Shown piece after piece: positions 51,940-60,739 of a stretch of DNA of 64,000 bases. The translations under genes and the position numbers were made by a program. The notes under the pieces were generated by a model. The model had not been told where the DNA came from. It ran no database searches and was given only the letters and a program-made list of their open reading frames with translations. How positions within the stretch are numbered: position 1 is the stretch's first letter; every line of letters begins with the position of its first letter. The stretch is from Mesotaenium endlicherianum (Eukaryota; Streptophyta; Zygnematophyceae; Zygnematales; Mesotaeniaceae), in the NCBI GenBank assembly GCA_009602735.1, contig WELA01009248.1, forward strand, positions 62,001 through 126,000. The letters run 5' to 3'.

Positions 51940-53013
51940 ATGAGTTTTCGCAATTTTAAGATGGTGAGTTATGTTGTATACGGACGCGGCAGTTTCAACC
52001 AGTTGGATGAGATCCTGGCACCGCATCGCAAGGGCGATGCCCCGATGATATTCCTGCTGGATCATTTTTTTGAAGGGAAACCATTGGCAGGCCGGGTACC
52101 GTTAAGAGGAAAGGATCAACTGATTTTTGCCGATGTTACTTATGAACCGAAGACAACACAGGTAGATGCATTGGCCAACCAACTGAAAGAAAAATTCGGA
52201 ACAGTAAGCGGCATCATTGGCATAGGCGGCGGATCGGTGATGGACCTGGCGAAAGCGGTTTCATTGATGATGAACAATCCGGGCTCATCGGCCGATTACC
52301 AGGGATGGGACCTGGTAAAACATGCAGGCGTTTACAAAGTGGGCATACCCACCCTCAGTGGTACAGGCGCCGAAGTAAGCAGGACCACCGTATTAACGGG
52401 CCCAACGCGCAAACTGGGCATGAACAGCGATTTCACACCATTCGATCAGATCGTGCTCGATCCTGAACTGACCAAAGATGCGCCGGCGAACCAGCGTTTT
52501 TATACCGGTATGGACTGCTATATCCATTGCATAGAAAGCCTCGAAGGCACTTACCTGAACGAGTTCAGCAAAAGCTATGGAGAGAAAGCACTGCAACTCT
52601 GCCAGGATATTTATGTAAAACGCAGCGGATGGGATGAGACCTGCGATGATAAACTGATGATGGCTTCTTATGCCGGCGGTATGAGCATTGCGTACTCACA
52701 GGTAGGTGTGGCGCATGCAGTGAGTTATGGATTGTCTTACCTGCTGGGCACCAAACATGGTATTGGCAATTGCATTGTGATGAACCACCTGGAAGAATAT
52801 TACCCGGCAGGCGTGAAGGAATTCAAATACATGGTAGAAAAGAACCAGATCGATATCCCCGCCGGTATCTGCAAGGGCCTGACCGATGAACAGTTTGACG
52901 CCATGATCAATGTATCTCTGGGTATGAAACCCTTGTGGGAGAACGCGTTAGGGAAGGATTGGGAAAAGCAGATGACCCGCGATAAACTCCGGGCATTGTA
53001 TGAAAAGCTGTAG
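51940..53013 (+). CDS. kdnB: 3-deoxy-D-manno-octulosonate 8-oxidase
   Basis: 357 aa iron-containing alcohol dehydrogenase-like enzyme. Landmarks are IGIGGGSVMDLAKAVSLM (nucleotide-binding), PTLSGTGAEVSRTTVL, and GMDCYIHCIESLEGTYLN with metal His residues. Pattern and length fit KdnB, which oxidises Kdo at C-8 as the first step to 8-amino-Kdo (Kdo8N). The aminotransferase partner KdnA is not in the window. Proximity to kdsB strengthens the call. Confidence 0.82.
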   Translation: MSFRNFKMVSYVVYGRGSFNQLDEILAPHRKGDAPMIFLLDHFFEGKPLAGRVPLRGKDQLIFADVTYEPKTTQVDALANQLKEKFGTVSGIIGIGGGSVMDLAKAVSLMMNNPGSSADYQGWDLVKHAGVYKVGIPTLSGTGAEVSRTTVLTGPTRKLGMNSDFTPFDQIVLDPELTKDAPANQRFYTGMDCYIHCIESLEGTYLNEFSKSYGEKALQLCQDIYVKRSGWDETCDDKLMMASYAGGMSIAYSQVGVAHAVSYGLSYLLGTKHGIGNCIVMNHLEEYYPAGVKEFKYMVEKNQIDIPAGICKGLTDEQFDAMINVSLGMKPLWENALGKDWEKQMTRDKLRALYEKL

Positions 53014-53028
53014 TGCGGCCTATTCAGC

Positions 53029-53036
53029 TATCTTTG
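53029..53036 (+). promoter_or_regulatory. -7 element before the DEAD-box helicase gene
   Basis: TATCTTTG, an exact TAnnTTTG, 28 bp upstream of the helicase start. No clear -33 partner was seen. Confidence 0.4.
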
Positions 53037-53064
53037 CGTACTAAAGATTTAAAACGATTCAATT

Positions 53065-54285
53065 TTGAAATTCAGAGACATTGGCCTGGACGAACGATTA
53101 CTGGAAGGCATAGATGCAATGGGTTACGAAACGGCAACGCCCGTTCAACAGCAGGTGATCAGTCCTATCCTGGCAGGGAAAGACGTCATCGCTTCTGCAC
53201 AAACCGGTACCGGTAAAACAGCGGCCTTCCTGTTACCCCTCATACACCAGTTACTCACCCACCCTCACGCGCAGCACGATATCAATGCCATGATCATTGT
53301 ACCTACGCGCGAGCTGGCGATACAGATCGCTGAAACCATGGAGGGGCTTTCCTACTTCACCGATGTAAGTTCTATAGCAGTATATGGAGGCGGCGATGGC
53401 AATTCATTTGCCACCGAGAAAAAAGCGCTGGCGCATGGAGTAGATGTGGTGGTGTGTACACCCGGCCGTATGATCGCCCACCTGAACATGGGCTATGTGA
53501 AACTGAAAGGATTGAAATACCTGGTGCTTGATGAAGCCGACCGCATGCTGGATATGGGTTTTCATGATGACATCATGAAGATCATTTCTTTTCTTCCCAA
53601 AGAGCGGCAAAACCTGTTGTTCTCCGCTACCATGCCCATGAAGATGCGGGAGATGGCCAGGAAAATATTACATCAACCCGAAGAGATCAATATCGCGATC
53701 TCCAAGCCGCCCGAAAAAATTCTGCAACAGGCTTATGTGGTATATGAAGCGCAGAAGATACCATTGATCAAAGACATACTGACGCATAAAGATTTCCAAA
53801 GTGTCATTGTATTTTGTTCGAAGAAGCAAAACGTGAAACAGCTTACGCGGGAACTGAAGCGGGCACGGCTTTCTGTAGAAGAAATCCATTCCGACCTCGA
53901 GCAACAACAACGCGAACAAGTGTTGCAGGATTTCAGGAATAAGAAACTCAAGATACTCGTAGCAACAGATATCCTCAGCAGGGGTATCGATATCGAAGAC
54001 ATCGATCTGGTGATCAACTTCGATGTACCCAACGATGGAGAAGATTATGTACACCGCATTGGCCGTACGGCAAGGGCGGCCAGCGAAGGAACAGCGTATA
54101 CCCTCATCAGCGAAAGAGAACAAAATAAGTTTGCACAGATAGAAAGCCTGATAGAAAGACAGGTAGAAAAGGCGGTTGTTCCGGAAGTATTCGGACCAGT
54201 GCCTGCTTATCAGCCCAGGCAGGGACGCCCCCCTCATCATAAAAAAAGAAGGTTCCACGGACCTCCCAGGCATAAAAAAAACTAA
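53065..54285 (+). CDS. DEAD-box RNA helicase
   Basis: 406 aa. ATP-dependent RNA helicase for ribosome assembly or RNA decay. Q motif around FRDIGLDERLLEGIDAMGYE with TPVQ, AQTGTGKT (I), PTRELAIQ (Ia), VLDEADRML (II), FSATMP (III), HRIGRTARA (VI). The C-terminal tail is short and basic (HHKKRRFHGPPRHKKN), as in RhlE-type proteins. The start is a TTG at 53065: a stop lies five codons upstream, there is no ATG before the Q motif, and the conserved MKFRDIGL start appears at this codon. Overlaps the opposing methyltransferase by 4 bp. Confidence 0.93.
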   Translation: MKFRDIGLDERLLEGIDAMGYETATPVQQQVISPILAGKDVIASAQTGTGKTAAFLLPLIHQLLTHPHAQHDINAMIIVPTRELAIQIAETMEGLSYFTDVSSIAVYGGGDGNSFATEKKALAHGVDVVVCTPGRMIAHLNMGYVKLKGLKYLVLDEADRMLDMGFHDDIMKIISFLPKERQNLLFSATMPMKMREMARKILHQPEEINIAISKPPEKILQQAYVVYEAQKIPLIKDILTHKDFQSVIVFCSKKQNVKQLTRELKRARLSVEEIHSDLEQQQREQVLQDFRNKKLKILVATDILSRGIDIEDIDLVINFDVPNDGEDYVHRIGRTARAASEGTAYTLISEREQNKFAQIESLIERQVEKAVVPEVFGPVPAYQPRQGRPPHHKKRRFHGPPRHKKN

Positions 54286-54917
54286 ACGGTTTTTTCTTCA
54301 CCCAATTGCAATAGACTAATGATGGTAATGCTGCCGTCGTGATCGATCGCCATTTCTTTTTGCGTTGTGCAGAAAGGCAATAATTTTTCTATGAATGGTT
54401 TCGCTGCCAACCGTTGCGGCGTGGTGAGCACGATACGGGTTCCTTTGTGCAGGAAATGCATGATCACACGCATCAATGCATCAAATTCCGAAGGGTGATA
54501 ATTCACATCACTCAAAAGCAGGATATCAGTTTCTATATCTGCCGGCAAATGATGCCAGTTGAGCAATTGACATTGGATCGATGTTAATTGATGATGCGCA
54601 ATAGATCGCGCCACTACTGCTAACGGTTCGGGGAGATAATCGCTGCAACATACTTCACCCGCATAATGCGCAGCGATCAAAGAAGGGAGTGCCAGGCCGG
54701 CGGCCAGTTCCAGCACTTTTTTGTTCCGGAGTAAAGATATGTTTTCAACCAACCACCTGCCCATTGCTATGGCAGCAGGCCATAAACGGGCCCAGTAAGG
54801 GAAAGGAGCCGTAGTATTTTGCTGGTACAAATGGCGTACCTGCTCCTGATTGGGAACATACAATGATTGCTGGTGACCATCCCATTCAAAATGCCGCAGT
54901 TCCAGTTCAAAAATCAT
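54282..54917 (-). CDS. Class I SAM-dependent methyltransferase (METTL/FAM86-like)
   Basis: 211 aa from the ATG at 54917 (MIFELELRHFEWDGHQQS), with a possible start six codons further upstream at 54935. SAM-binding motif VLELAAGLALPSLIAA at about 85-100, preceded by PYWARLWPAAIAMGRWL, which is typical of the lysine methyltransferase group METTL21/23/FAM86. The bacterial targets are unknown; it may modify a protein. It overlaps the DEAD-box gene by 4 bp convergently. Confidence 0.75.
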   Translation of the reverse strand: MIFELELRHFEWDGHQQSLYVPNQEQVRHLYQQNTTAPFPYWARLWPAAIAMGRWLVENISLLRNKKVLELAAGLALPSLIAAHYAGEVCCSDYLPEPLAVVARSIAHHQLTSIQCQLLNWHHLPADIETDILLLSDVNYHPSEFDALMRVIMHFLHKGTRIVLTTPQRLAAKPFIEKLLPFCTTQKEMAIDHDGSITIISLLQLGEEKTV

Positions 54918-54941
54918 GCGGCAAAGGTGCAACAATCAACA

Positions 54942-55379
54942 TCAACTGCCCCAGATATTCGGGTGTTCTGCAAAATAAGGCAGCGCAAATGCACCCATGG
55001 CGCCGGTAATGATCTCAATGCCCATAGTAAGACCGCGCGCAGCAGGAGGCATGGCAGCACCCGAGGGTAACATGTTAGGTCCAAGGGGAATGAATGCTAC
55101 GATCACGGTCAGTATTACCGCGAGAACGATATACACGATGAGGCCTTTTTTGATGTATTCGCGAATAACGGCATACACGATTCCCGCGGCGATTAAGGTA
55201 GGAATGGTAAAGAAAATGATAGAATTGATGCCGATGTATTCGGCGAATTCATAACCGGTGATCTTACGGTAAATGATGTCAAAGGCAAGGTTGATAACTG
55301 TTCCGGCGATGCCTACAAACAAACCTCCGAGGATTCCTCTTACGGGGAGGGTGTACTTATACGGTGAAGCGGATTCCAT
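54942..55379 (-). CDS. Small four-helix membrane protein
   Basis: 145 aa, four hydrophobic segments (about 14-32, 50-70, 78-98 and 115-135). Loops are short. It resembles the small uncharacterised DUF4199-type proteins of Bacteroidota only in overall topology; no signature was found. Upstream of the methyltransferase gene on the same strand, 24 bp away, so possibly cotranscribed. Confidence 0.6.
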   Translation of the reverse strand: MESASPYKYTLPVRGILGGLFVGIAGTVINLAFDIIYRKITGYEFAEYIGINSIIFFTIPTLIAAGIVYAVIREYIKKGLIVYIVLAVILTVIVAFIPLGPNMLPSGAAMPPAARGLTMGIEIITGAMGAFALPYFAEHPNIWGS

Positions 55380-55635
55380 ATATTTCTGGTTTTAAGTTCA
55401 TTACTGAAATCATAAACCATACAACCGGAAAATGCCATTCTGGTCCAATGCCTTGTAGAAGAGCCTTTACACTACAAAATTGGTTAAATTTATTTACTTC
55501 TGCAACCAGGCAGGAGCAGGTCCTGGTAACATTTTTCCGGGTTCGGTGTTTTACGTCTGAAATAAGGTGTTTTTCCCATTGCAAAAGCCGGCCGCAACGA
55601 GTAATTTAACAATTCGTACGCCAAAAAGATCTCTT

Positions 55636-56634
55636 ATGAACCTACTATCTACCCCCATCCTGTCCATAGCCATTTCCATTGTTATTTGCTGGGCGCTGTT
55701 TGCCATGTTGTGCAGCATGATCCACGAGTCCGTTACAAGGGTAAAAGCCGAGCGTGGCCGGTTCATGAAGCAATACCTGCTTCAGCAGTTGCACGACTAT
55801 CCAAACGACATCAACTGGGCCAAACTCCTCTATGCGCATGGCTCGATAGACCTGTTGAGCAGGGCAGTCAATAAACCTACCAGTAATATACCGCCTGAAT
55901 TATTCGCGTCAGTTATGATAGATATTGTAGGCCAGTCGCAATTGGTACAAAGAAAAAAAGACGCTGCCGCAGAAGCGATCCGTTACCAGAATCCGCTGCT
56001 GCACGATTTCAAAGCAGCCACGCTCGTGCTGCAGCCCAGCGATGTGATGGTTTCATTGAAACAATTCATGGATAATGCAGAACTGCGGGCGACAGTCAAC
56101 GGAACCGTAGATGAATCGAAAGTATATGAGTTGCTGCTGGCAAACATAGCACAGTGGTTTACAGAATTAACAGGCCGCATAACAGAATGGTATCAGAAAA
56201 AAACACGCATGCGATTGTTCATGCTCGGTGTATTGATCGCATTGCTCATCAATGTAGATAGTATACAGTTGTTTAACCTGTTCAGCAAAGACGATAACAG
56301 CAGGGGGGCGATCCTCCATTTTTATCAACAGAATGAAGAATGGCTGGAAAAACAGGCAAAGAGCGATACCGCGCAAGCCGATATGCAAAGCATGATGCAG
56401 CAAACACAGGCTTATGAAAACAAAATGGATTCATTATCCCAATCGCTGAAACTACCGGTAGGCATGGGTTACAGCATTATCAAACGATCGGTGCGGCACG
56501 CGATGAGCTGGAATGAAATATGGACGAAGCTATTGGGCATCCTGATCAGCGGTTTTGCTGCCAGCTTCGGTGCTCCCTTCTGGTTCAACCTGCTGAAGCG
56601 AACCAATAACAACATTCCAAAACGCGCTAAATAA
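55636..56634 (+). CDS. Uncharacterised membrane protein
   Basis: 332 aa from the ATG at 55636 (MNLLSTPILSIAISIVI); an upstream GTG at 55567 is less likely. An N-terminal helix (about 5-25), a second near residue 195-215 (MRLFMLGVLIALLINVDSI), and a C-terminal one (LLGILISGFAASFGAPFW). The middle region (30-190) is helical and soluble. It shares a pattern with proteins of Bacteroidota of unknown function. Next to an amidohydrolase gene 7 bp downstream, so a two-gene operon is likely. Confidence 0.65.
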   Translation: MNLLSTPILSIAISIVICWALFAMLCSMIHESVTRVKAERGRFMKQYLLQQLHDYPNDINWAKLLYAHGSIDLLSRAVNKPTSNIPPELFASVMIDIVGQSQLVQRKKDAAAEAIRYQNPLLHDFKAATLVLQPSDVMVSLKQFMDNAELRATVNGTVDESKVYELLLANIAQWFTELTGRITEWYQKKTRMRLFMLGVLIALLINVDSIQLFNLFSKDDNSRGAILHFYQQNEEWLEKQAKSDTAQADMQSMMQQTQAYENKMDSLSQSLKLPVGMGYSIIKRSVRHAMSWNEIWTKLLGILISGFAASFGAPFWFNLLKRTNNNIPKRAK

Positions 56635-56641
56635 CCCTGCC

Positions 56642-57910
56642 ATGCAATACTATAATGTACACAGTCATGTTTTTACGATGGACAATGCCCCCAAGCGTTT
56701 CCTGCACATGTATTTGCCCGATGCCGTTGCAAACGCTATTGATACCATGACGAATACCCGGCCCGGAGCCCTGGCGCTTGCGTGGCTGTTGTCTAAATTA
56801 CCCGGAACAGCAGGGAAACGCTACGCCAGTTTTTTGAAGATCGGCAAAAGCTGCGGACAGCTCGATGTTTTTGAAGACTTGTTGAAGCAATACAATGATC
56901 CGGATATCAAATTCGTGGCGTTGTCTATGTTCATGGAAGAGTGTGGCGCCGGCTATTCCACCTCGGGTTTTGCAGGGCAGATAGAGGAATTGTTGCAAGT
57001 GAAACAACAATATCCCGACAGGCTCCTGGTATTTTTAGGGCTTGACCCGCGATGGGACGCCAAAGGAAAGAAACTGAAAGATATGGTGGCCGGATATTTT
57101 GATACTAAGCTCCGCATCAATGCTTCCCGTTCGGTGTACCCGTTTGTGGGCCTGAAATTGTATCCCAGCACGGGCTTTTATATTTTCGATGAAAGGCTGA
57201 AAGAAACACTGGAATGGGCCGCAGAAAATGAAGTGCCCGTTCTTAGTCACTGTAATTACCTTGGAGGCATTTACAACAATGATACCCGCCACCTGCAATC
57301 GACCCTGAACTTTTATGATCCGTATGCCAGGAAAATGTACGACCAGCCTGTTTATCAGAAGGAATCTCATTTCTGGAAGAAAATATTCGGCACCAATACG
57401 GCAAACAATAACAAGATCAGTTGTTCGTATTTCCTGGAGCCGGCCAGTTACAAATCAATGCTGCATTATTTTAAATACGCGTTCAAGAAAGAATTGAAAC
57501 TATGCCTGGCCCATTATGGTGGCGACCGGCACATCCTGGCGGCACATGGTTATCCCATCAATGAACGTACATTATATGGTGTTGAGAAAAAGAACTGGTG
57601 CAGCCAGATACAGGAACTGATGCAGGAATTCTCTAACCTGTACACAGATATCTCTTATGCAGTACACAATACCAAAGTGCATGCACCGGTTTTTGATGAC
57701 CTGAAAAATAACATGTTCACTAACCGCCTTCTTTTTGGTACCGATTTTTTCATGACAGAGCAGGAGATACCGGAAAAGGATGATTATAATAAATTCAAAA
57801 GCGATGCCCTGGCGCAACCTTGTGGTAGTGGCACTGCCTGGGACCAGATGGCGGGTCACAATGTAGAGCAGTTCTTGCATAGCAAATATTATCCCGGGCG
57901 GGTAGTATAA
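56642..57910 (+). CDS. Amidohydrolase-family (metal-dependent hydrolase) protein
   Basis: 422 aa. Begins MQYYNVHSHVF with the HxH metal pair, then VPVLSHCN (metal His), LAHYGGDRH and LFGTDFFMTEQE (metal Asp). The barrel resembles amidohydrolase-2 (PF04909)-type enzymes, though several insertions make it longer than usual. Reaction unknown. It is followed by a strong terminator at 57942. Confidence 0.75.
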   Translation: MQYYNVHSHVFTMDNAPKRFLHMYLPDAVANAIDTMTNTRPGALALAWLLSKLPGTAGKRYASFLKIGKSCGQLDVFEDLLKQYNDPDIKFVALSMFMEECGAGYSTSGFAGQIEELLQVKQQYPDRLLVFLGLDPRWDAKGKKLKDMVAGYFDTKLRINASRSVYPFVGLKLYPSTGFYIFDERLKETLEWAAENEVPVLSHCNYLGGIYNNDTRHLQSTLNFYDPYARKMYDQPVYQKESHFWKKIFGTNTANNNKISCSYFLEPASYKSMLHYFKYAFKKELKLCLAHYGGDRHILAAHGYPINERTLYGVEKKNWCSQIQELMQEFSNLYTDISYAVHNTKVHAPVFDDLKNNMFTNRLLFGTDFFMTEQEIPEKDDYNKFKSDALAQPCGSGTAWDQMAGHNVEQFLHSKYYPGRVV

Positions 57911-57941
57911 AAAAATGAGCATAATCATATGCTATTTATGC

Positions 57942-57975
57942 AAAGCCATCCAACGGAGGATGGCTTTTTATTTTT
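57942..57975 (+). terminator. Intrinsic terminator behind the amidohydrolase
   Basis: Perfect 10-bp stem AAAGCCATCC / GGATGGCTTT with a 6-base loop and a T-rich tail. Confidence 0.88.
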
Positions 57976-58014
57976 TCCGCTTACTTTAGAGCATTCACCA
58001 ATCTTTTGTTTGCC

Positions 58015-59448
58015 ATGAAGCCTTCCGAAAAATCGCGCCGCTCCTTTTTAAAAAATGCAGCATTGTTATCAGCAGCATCCGCCTTCCCTTCTATCATCAC
58101 CAAAGCATGGGGTGGGCCTGCACCGAAAACCATCAAGCCCGGCGAAAAAGTGAACCTCGCCTGTATTGGCATCGGTAACCAGGGCGGATCGGATGTAATG
58201 TCTTTCGATAAAACAGGACTGGCCAATTTTGTTGCGTTTTGCGATGTAGATATGGGAGCGCCACAGACATTGGCGGTATTGCAAAAATTTCCCAACGTGC
58301 CCCGCTTCCAGGATTTCCGGATGATGTTCGATAAGATGGGCAGCCAGATAGATGCAGTTTGCATCGGCGTACCTGACCATTCGCATTTCGCTATTACCAT
58401 GATGGCATTGGCACTGGGCAAACACGTATATGTGGAGAAGCCCATGGCACGCACCTTTAATGAGGTGGAGCTGATGATGAAGGCGGCTGCGAAGCATCCC
58501 AAAGTGGTTACACAAATGGGTAACCAGGGACATTCAGAAGCTAATTATTTCCAGTTCAAAGCATGGAAAGAAGCAGGCATCATCAAAGATGTTACCGCTA
58601 TCACAGCACACATGAACAGCGCCCGCCGCTGGCATGGCTGGGATGCACATATCAAACAACTCCCTCCCAAAGAGCCCATTCCTTCTACGCTCGATTGGGA
58701 TACCTGGCATGGTGTAACACAACTGCACGACTATAACCACGATTATATCAACGGCCAGTGGCGTTGCTGGTACGATTTCGGTATGGGCGCGCTGGGCGAT
58801 TGGGGTGCACACCTCATCGATACCGCTCACCAGTTCCTGTCTTTAGGCCTGCCTTATGAAGTGAGTATGCAGAAAGCAGAAGGACACAATTCATTCTTCT
58901 ACCCGCAATCATCCACCATCCTCTTCCGTTTCCCCGAGCGTGGCAATATGCCGGCCTGTGATATCACCTGGTACGATGGGGTGAACAACCTGCCGCCGAT
59001 CCCTAAAGGGTATGGCGTGATGGGACTCGACCCCAATATCCCGCCGCCCAGCAGCGGATCCCTGCAGGCGCCCAAACTGAATCCCGGTAAGATCATCTAC
59101 AGCAAAGAGCTTACTTTCAAAGGCGGGTCGCACGGAAGTACACTTTCCATTATACCCGAAGAGAAAGCAAAAGAAATGGCTTCCAGGTTGCCGGAAGTAC
59201 CCATAAGCACTTCGAACCATTATGCCAACTTTTTGAAGGCTTGCAAGGGAGAAGAAGAAACGCGTTCACCATTCGCGATTGCCGGTCCGCTGAGCCAGGT
59301 ATTCTGCCTGGGTGTGCTGGCGCAAAAACTGAACACGAAACTGCAGTTCGACCGGAAAACGAAGACCATCACCAATAACAAAATGGCCAATGAAATGCTG
59401 ACGGGACTTCCGCCCCGCAAAGGATGGGAGCAGTATTACAAAGTATAA
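58015..59448 (+). CDS. Tat-exported Gfo/Idh/MocA-family oxidoreductase
   Basis: 477 aa from the ATG at 58015. A twin-arginine signal (SRRSFLKNAALLSAAS) exports it already folded. Rossmann domain with ACIGIGNQGG (NAD-binding) and VEKPMARTFNEVE (catalytic Lys). Large secreted members are common in Bacteroidota and Planctomycetes, often with sugar substrates. Substrate unknown. A terminator precedes it, so it begins its own transcript. Confidence 0.9.
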   Translation: MKPSEKSRRSFLKNAALLSAASAFPSIITKAWGGPAPKTIKPGEKVNLACIGIGNQGGSDVMSFDKTGLANFVAFCDVDMGAPQTLAVLQKFPNVPRFQDFRMMFDKMGSQIDAVCIGVPDHSHFAITMMALALGKHVYVEKPMARTFNEVELMMKAAAKHPKVVTQMGNQGHSEANYFQFKAWKEAGIIKDVTAITAHMNSARRWHGWDAHIKQLPPKEPIPSTLDWDTWHGVTQLHDYNHDYINGQWRCWYDFGMGALGDWGAHLIDTAHQFLSLGLPYEVSMQKAEGHNSFFYPQSSTILFRFPERGNMPACDITWYDGVNNLPPIPKGYGVMGLDPNIPPPSSGSLQAPKLNPGKIIYSKELTFKGGSHGSTLSIIPEEKAKEMASRLPEVPISTSNHYANFLKACKGEEETRSPFAIAGPLSQVFCLGVLAQKLNTKLQFDRKTKTITNNKMANEMLTGLPPRKGWEQYYKV

Positions 59449-59506
59449 GACTGGCGGTTTAAGTGTGTAAATTGCAGTGGCGATTTACACACTTAAACAT
59501 AATGCC

Positions 59507-60028
59507 ATGCAGTTCGATCTTGAAAAATCAATAGAGATCCTTGGGCGCACACCCGATGTGCTGAATACCCTGTTACGGGGTATTGCCGATGATTGGGTAA
59601 TGAACAACGAAGGCGGTGAAACCTGGAGCGCTTATGATGTTATGGGACACCTGATTCATGGAGAGCGAACCGACTGGGTCGCCCGCATGGAGATTATCCT
59701 TTCAGATGGGCCCAATAAAACATTTGCACGTTTCAACCGGTTTGCCCAGTTTGAAGAAAGCAGAGGAAAAACCTTGCCGCAATTGTTGGATGAATTCACC
59801 AAAGTGCGTATGGAGAATATAGACCTGCTTCGTTCAAAAAAACTCACCCATAACGATCTCGGCAAAACAGGTATCCACCCTTCTTTCGGAGAAGTAACAT
59901 TGGAGCAATTGTTGGCCACCTGGGTTGCCCACGACCTGAACCATATTGCACAGGTGTCGCGTGTGATGGCCAAACAATACAAAGAGGCAGTGGGGCCATG
60001 GATCGAATACCTGCGGATATTGCAATAA
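59507..60028 (+). CDS. DinB-family protein
   Basis: 173 aa from the ATG at 59507 (MQFDLEKSIEILGRTPD). Four-helix bundle of the DinB/YfiT kind with metal-type His in GHLIHGE and ATWVAHDLNHIAQV. These proteins are thiol-dependent transferases in some species; most are uncharacterised. Normal length. Confidence 0.88.
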   Translation: MQFDLEKSIEILGRTPDVLNTLLRGIADDWVMNNEGGETWSAYDVMGHLIHGERTDWVARMEIILSDGPNKTFARFNRFAQFEESRGKTLPQLLDEFTKVRMENIDLLRSKKLTHNDLGKTGIHPSFGEVTLEQLLATWVAHDLNHIAQVSRVMAKQYKEAVGPWIEYLRILQ

Positions 60029-60058
60029 CCTGCTGAAAAAAGAAAGGCGGTCATTGTA

Positions 60059-60190
60059 ATGCTCTCTACTTTCATTAACCCCGACGACCGTTCAAAGGCC
60101 GGACAAATTGCTGTGCTTGCCGGATTCAAACACAAACCCCTTACAAGGGAAATTATAGAAGAAGTGTTGACCGATTGTTTTAATGAATGA
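60059..60190 (+). CDS. Small ORF (43 aa), uncertain
   Basis: 43 codons from an ATG, ending 25 bp before the acetyltransferase. The peptide contains AGQIAVLAGFKHKPLTREI and is protein-like, with no stop back to the dinB-like gene's own stop in the same frame. It may be a small conserved protein or a fragment. No family recognised. Confidence 0.3.
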   Translation: MLSTFINPDDRSKAGQIAVLAGFKHKPLTREIIEEVLTDCFNE

Positions 60191-60215
60191 GTATCTTAGA
60201 GGTATAGGTGATTAA

Positions 60216-60719
60216 ATGGAAGAACTAAGATACAGGGATGCAACCCAGGCAGATTTGGCAAAAATTGTTGAGATATACAATTCAACGGTTGCATCGAGAA
60301 TGGTTACAGCCGATACCGAACCGGTTTCGGTTGAAAGCAGGCAAGGATGGTTCAACGAACACAGCGCTTCCAGGAGACCGCTTTGGGTTATTGAAAATAA
60401 CCATGATGAAATAGTTGGCTGGGTTAGCTTTCAATCTTTTTACGGAAGGCCGGCTTATGATAGTACGGTTGAAATAAGTATTTATTTGGCGGAGAACCAG
60501 CGAGGGAAGGGACTGGGCAAACAAGTCCTGCAGTTTTGTATCGATGAGTCGTCGCAATTCGGTATCAAGACCTTACTCGGATTTATCTTCTCGCACAATG
60601 AACCCAGCCTGAAACTGTTCAGGCATTTTGGATTTGAAGATTGGGCTACATTGCCCAATATTGCGATACTGGACGGAGAAGAAAGGGGCTTGAAAATTTT
60701 AGGCAAACGGATTGCCTGA
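60216..60719 (+). CDS. GNAT N-acetyltransferase (phosphinothricin-type)
   Basis: 167 aa. Full-length GNAT domain: YRDATQADLAKIVEIYNSTV at the N-terminus and the acetyl-CoA loop ENQRGKGLGKQVLQF. Start motif and length resemble phosphinothricin/methionine-sulfoximine acetyltransferases (Pat/MnaT). The amine substrate is uncertain. It starts the downstream run of plus-strand genes. Confidence 0.88.
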   Translation: MEELRYRDATQADLAKIVEIYNSTVASRMVTADTEPVSVESRQGWFNEHSASRRPLWVIENNHDEIVGWVSFQSFYGRPAYDSTVEISIYLAENQRGKGLGKQVLQFCIDESSQFGIKTLLGFIFSHNEPSLKLFRHFGFEDWATLPNIAILDGEERGLKILGKRIA

Positions 60720-60739
60720 TAAAGGAATAATACAACAGC

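Noticed and set aside
53013-53216. 67-aa ORF overlapping the helicase start
   Set aside because: Out of frame with the strong DEAD-box match and without recognisable features.
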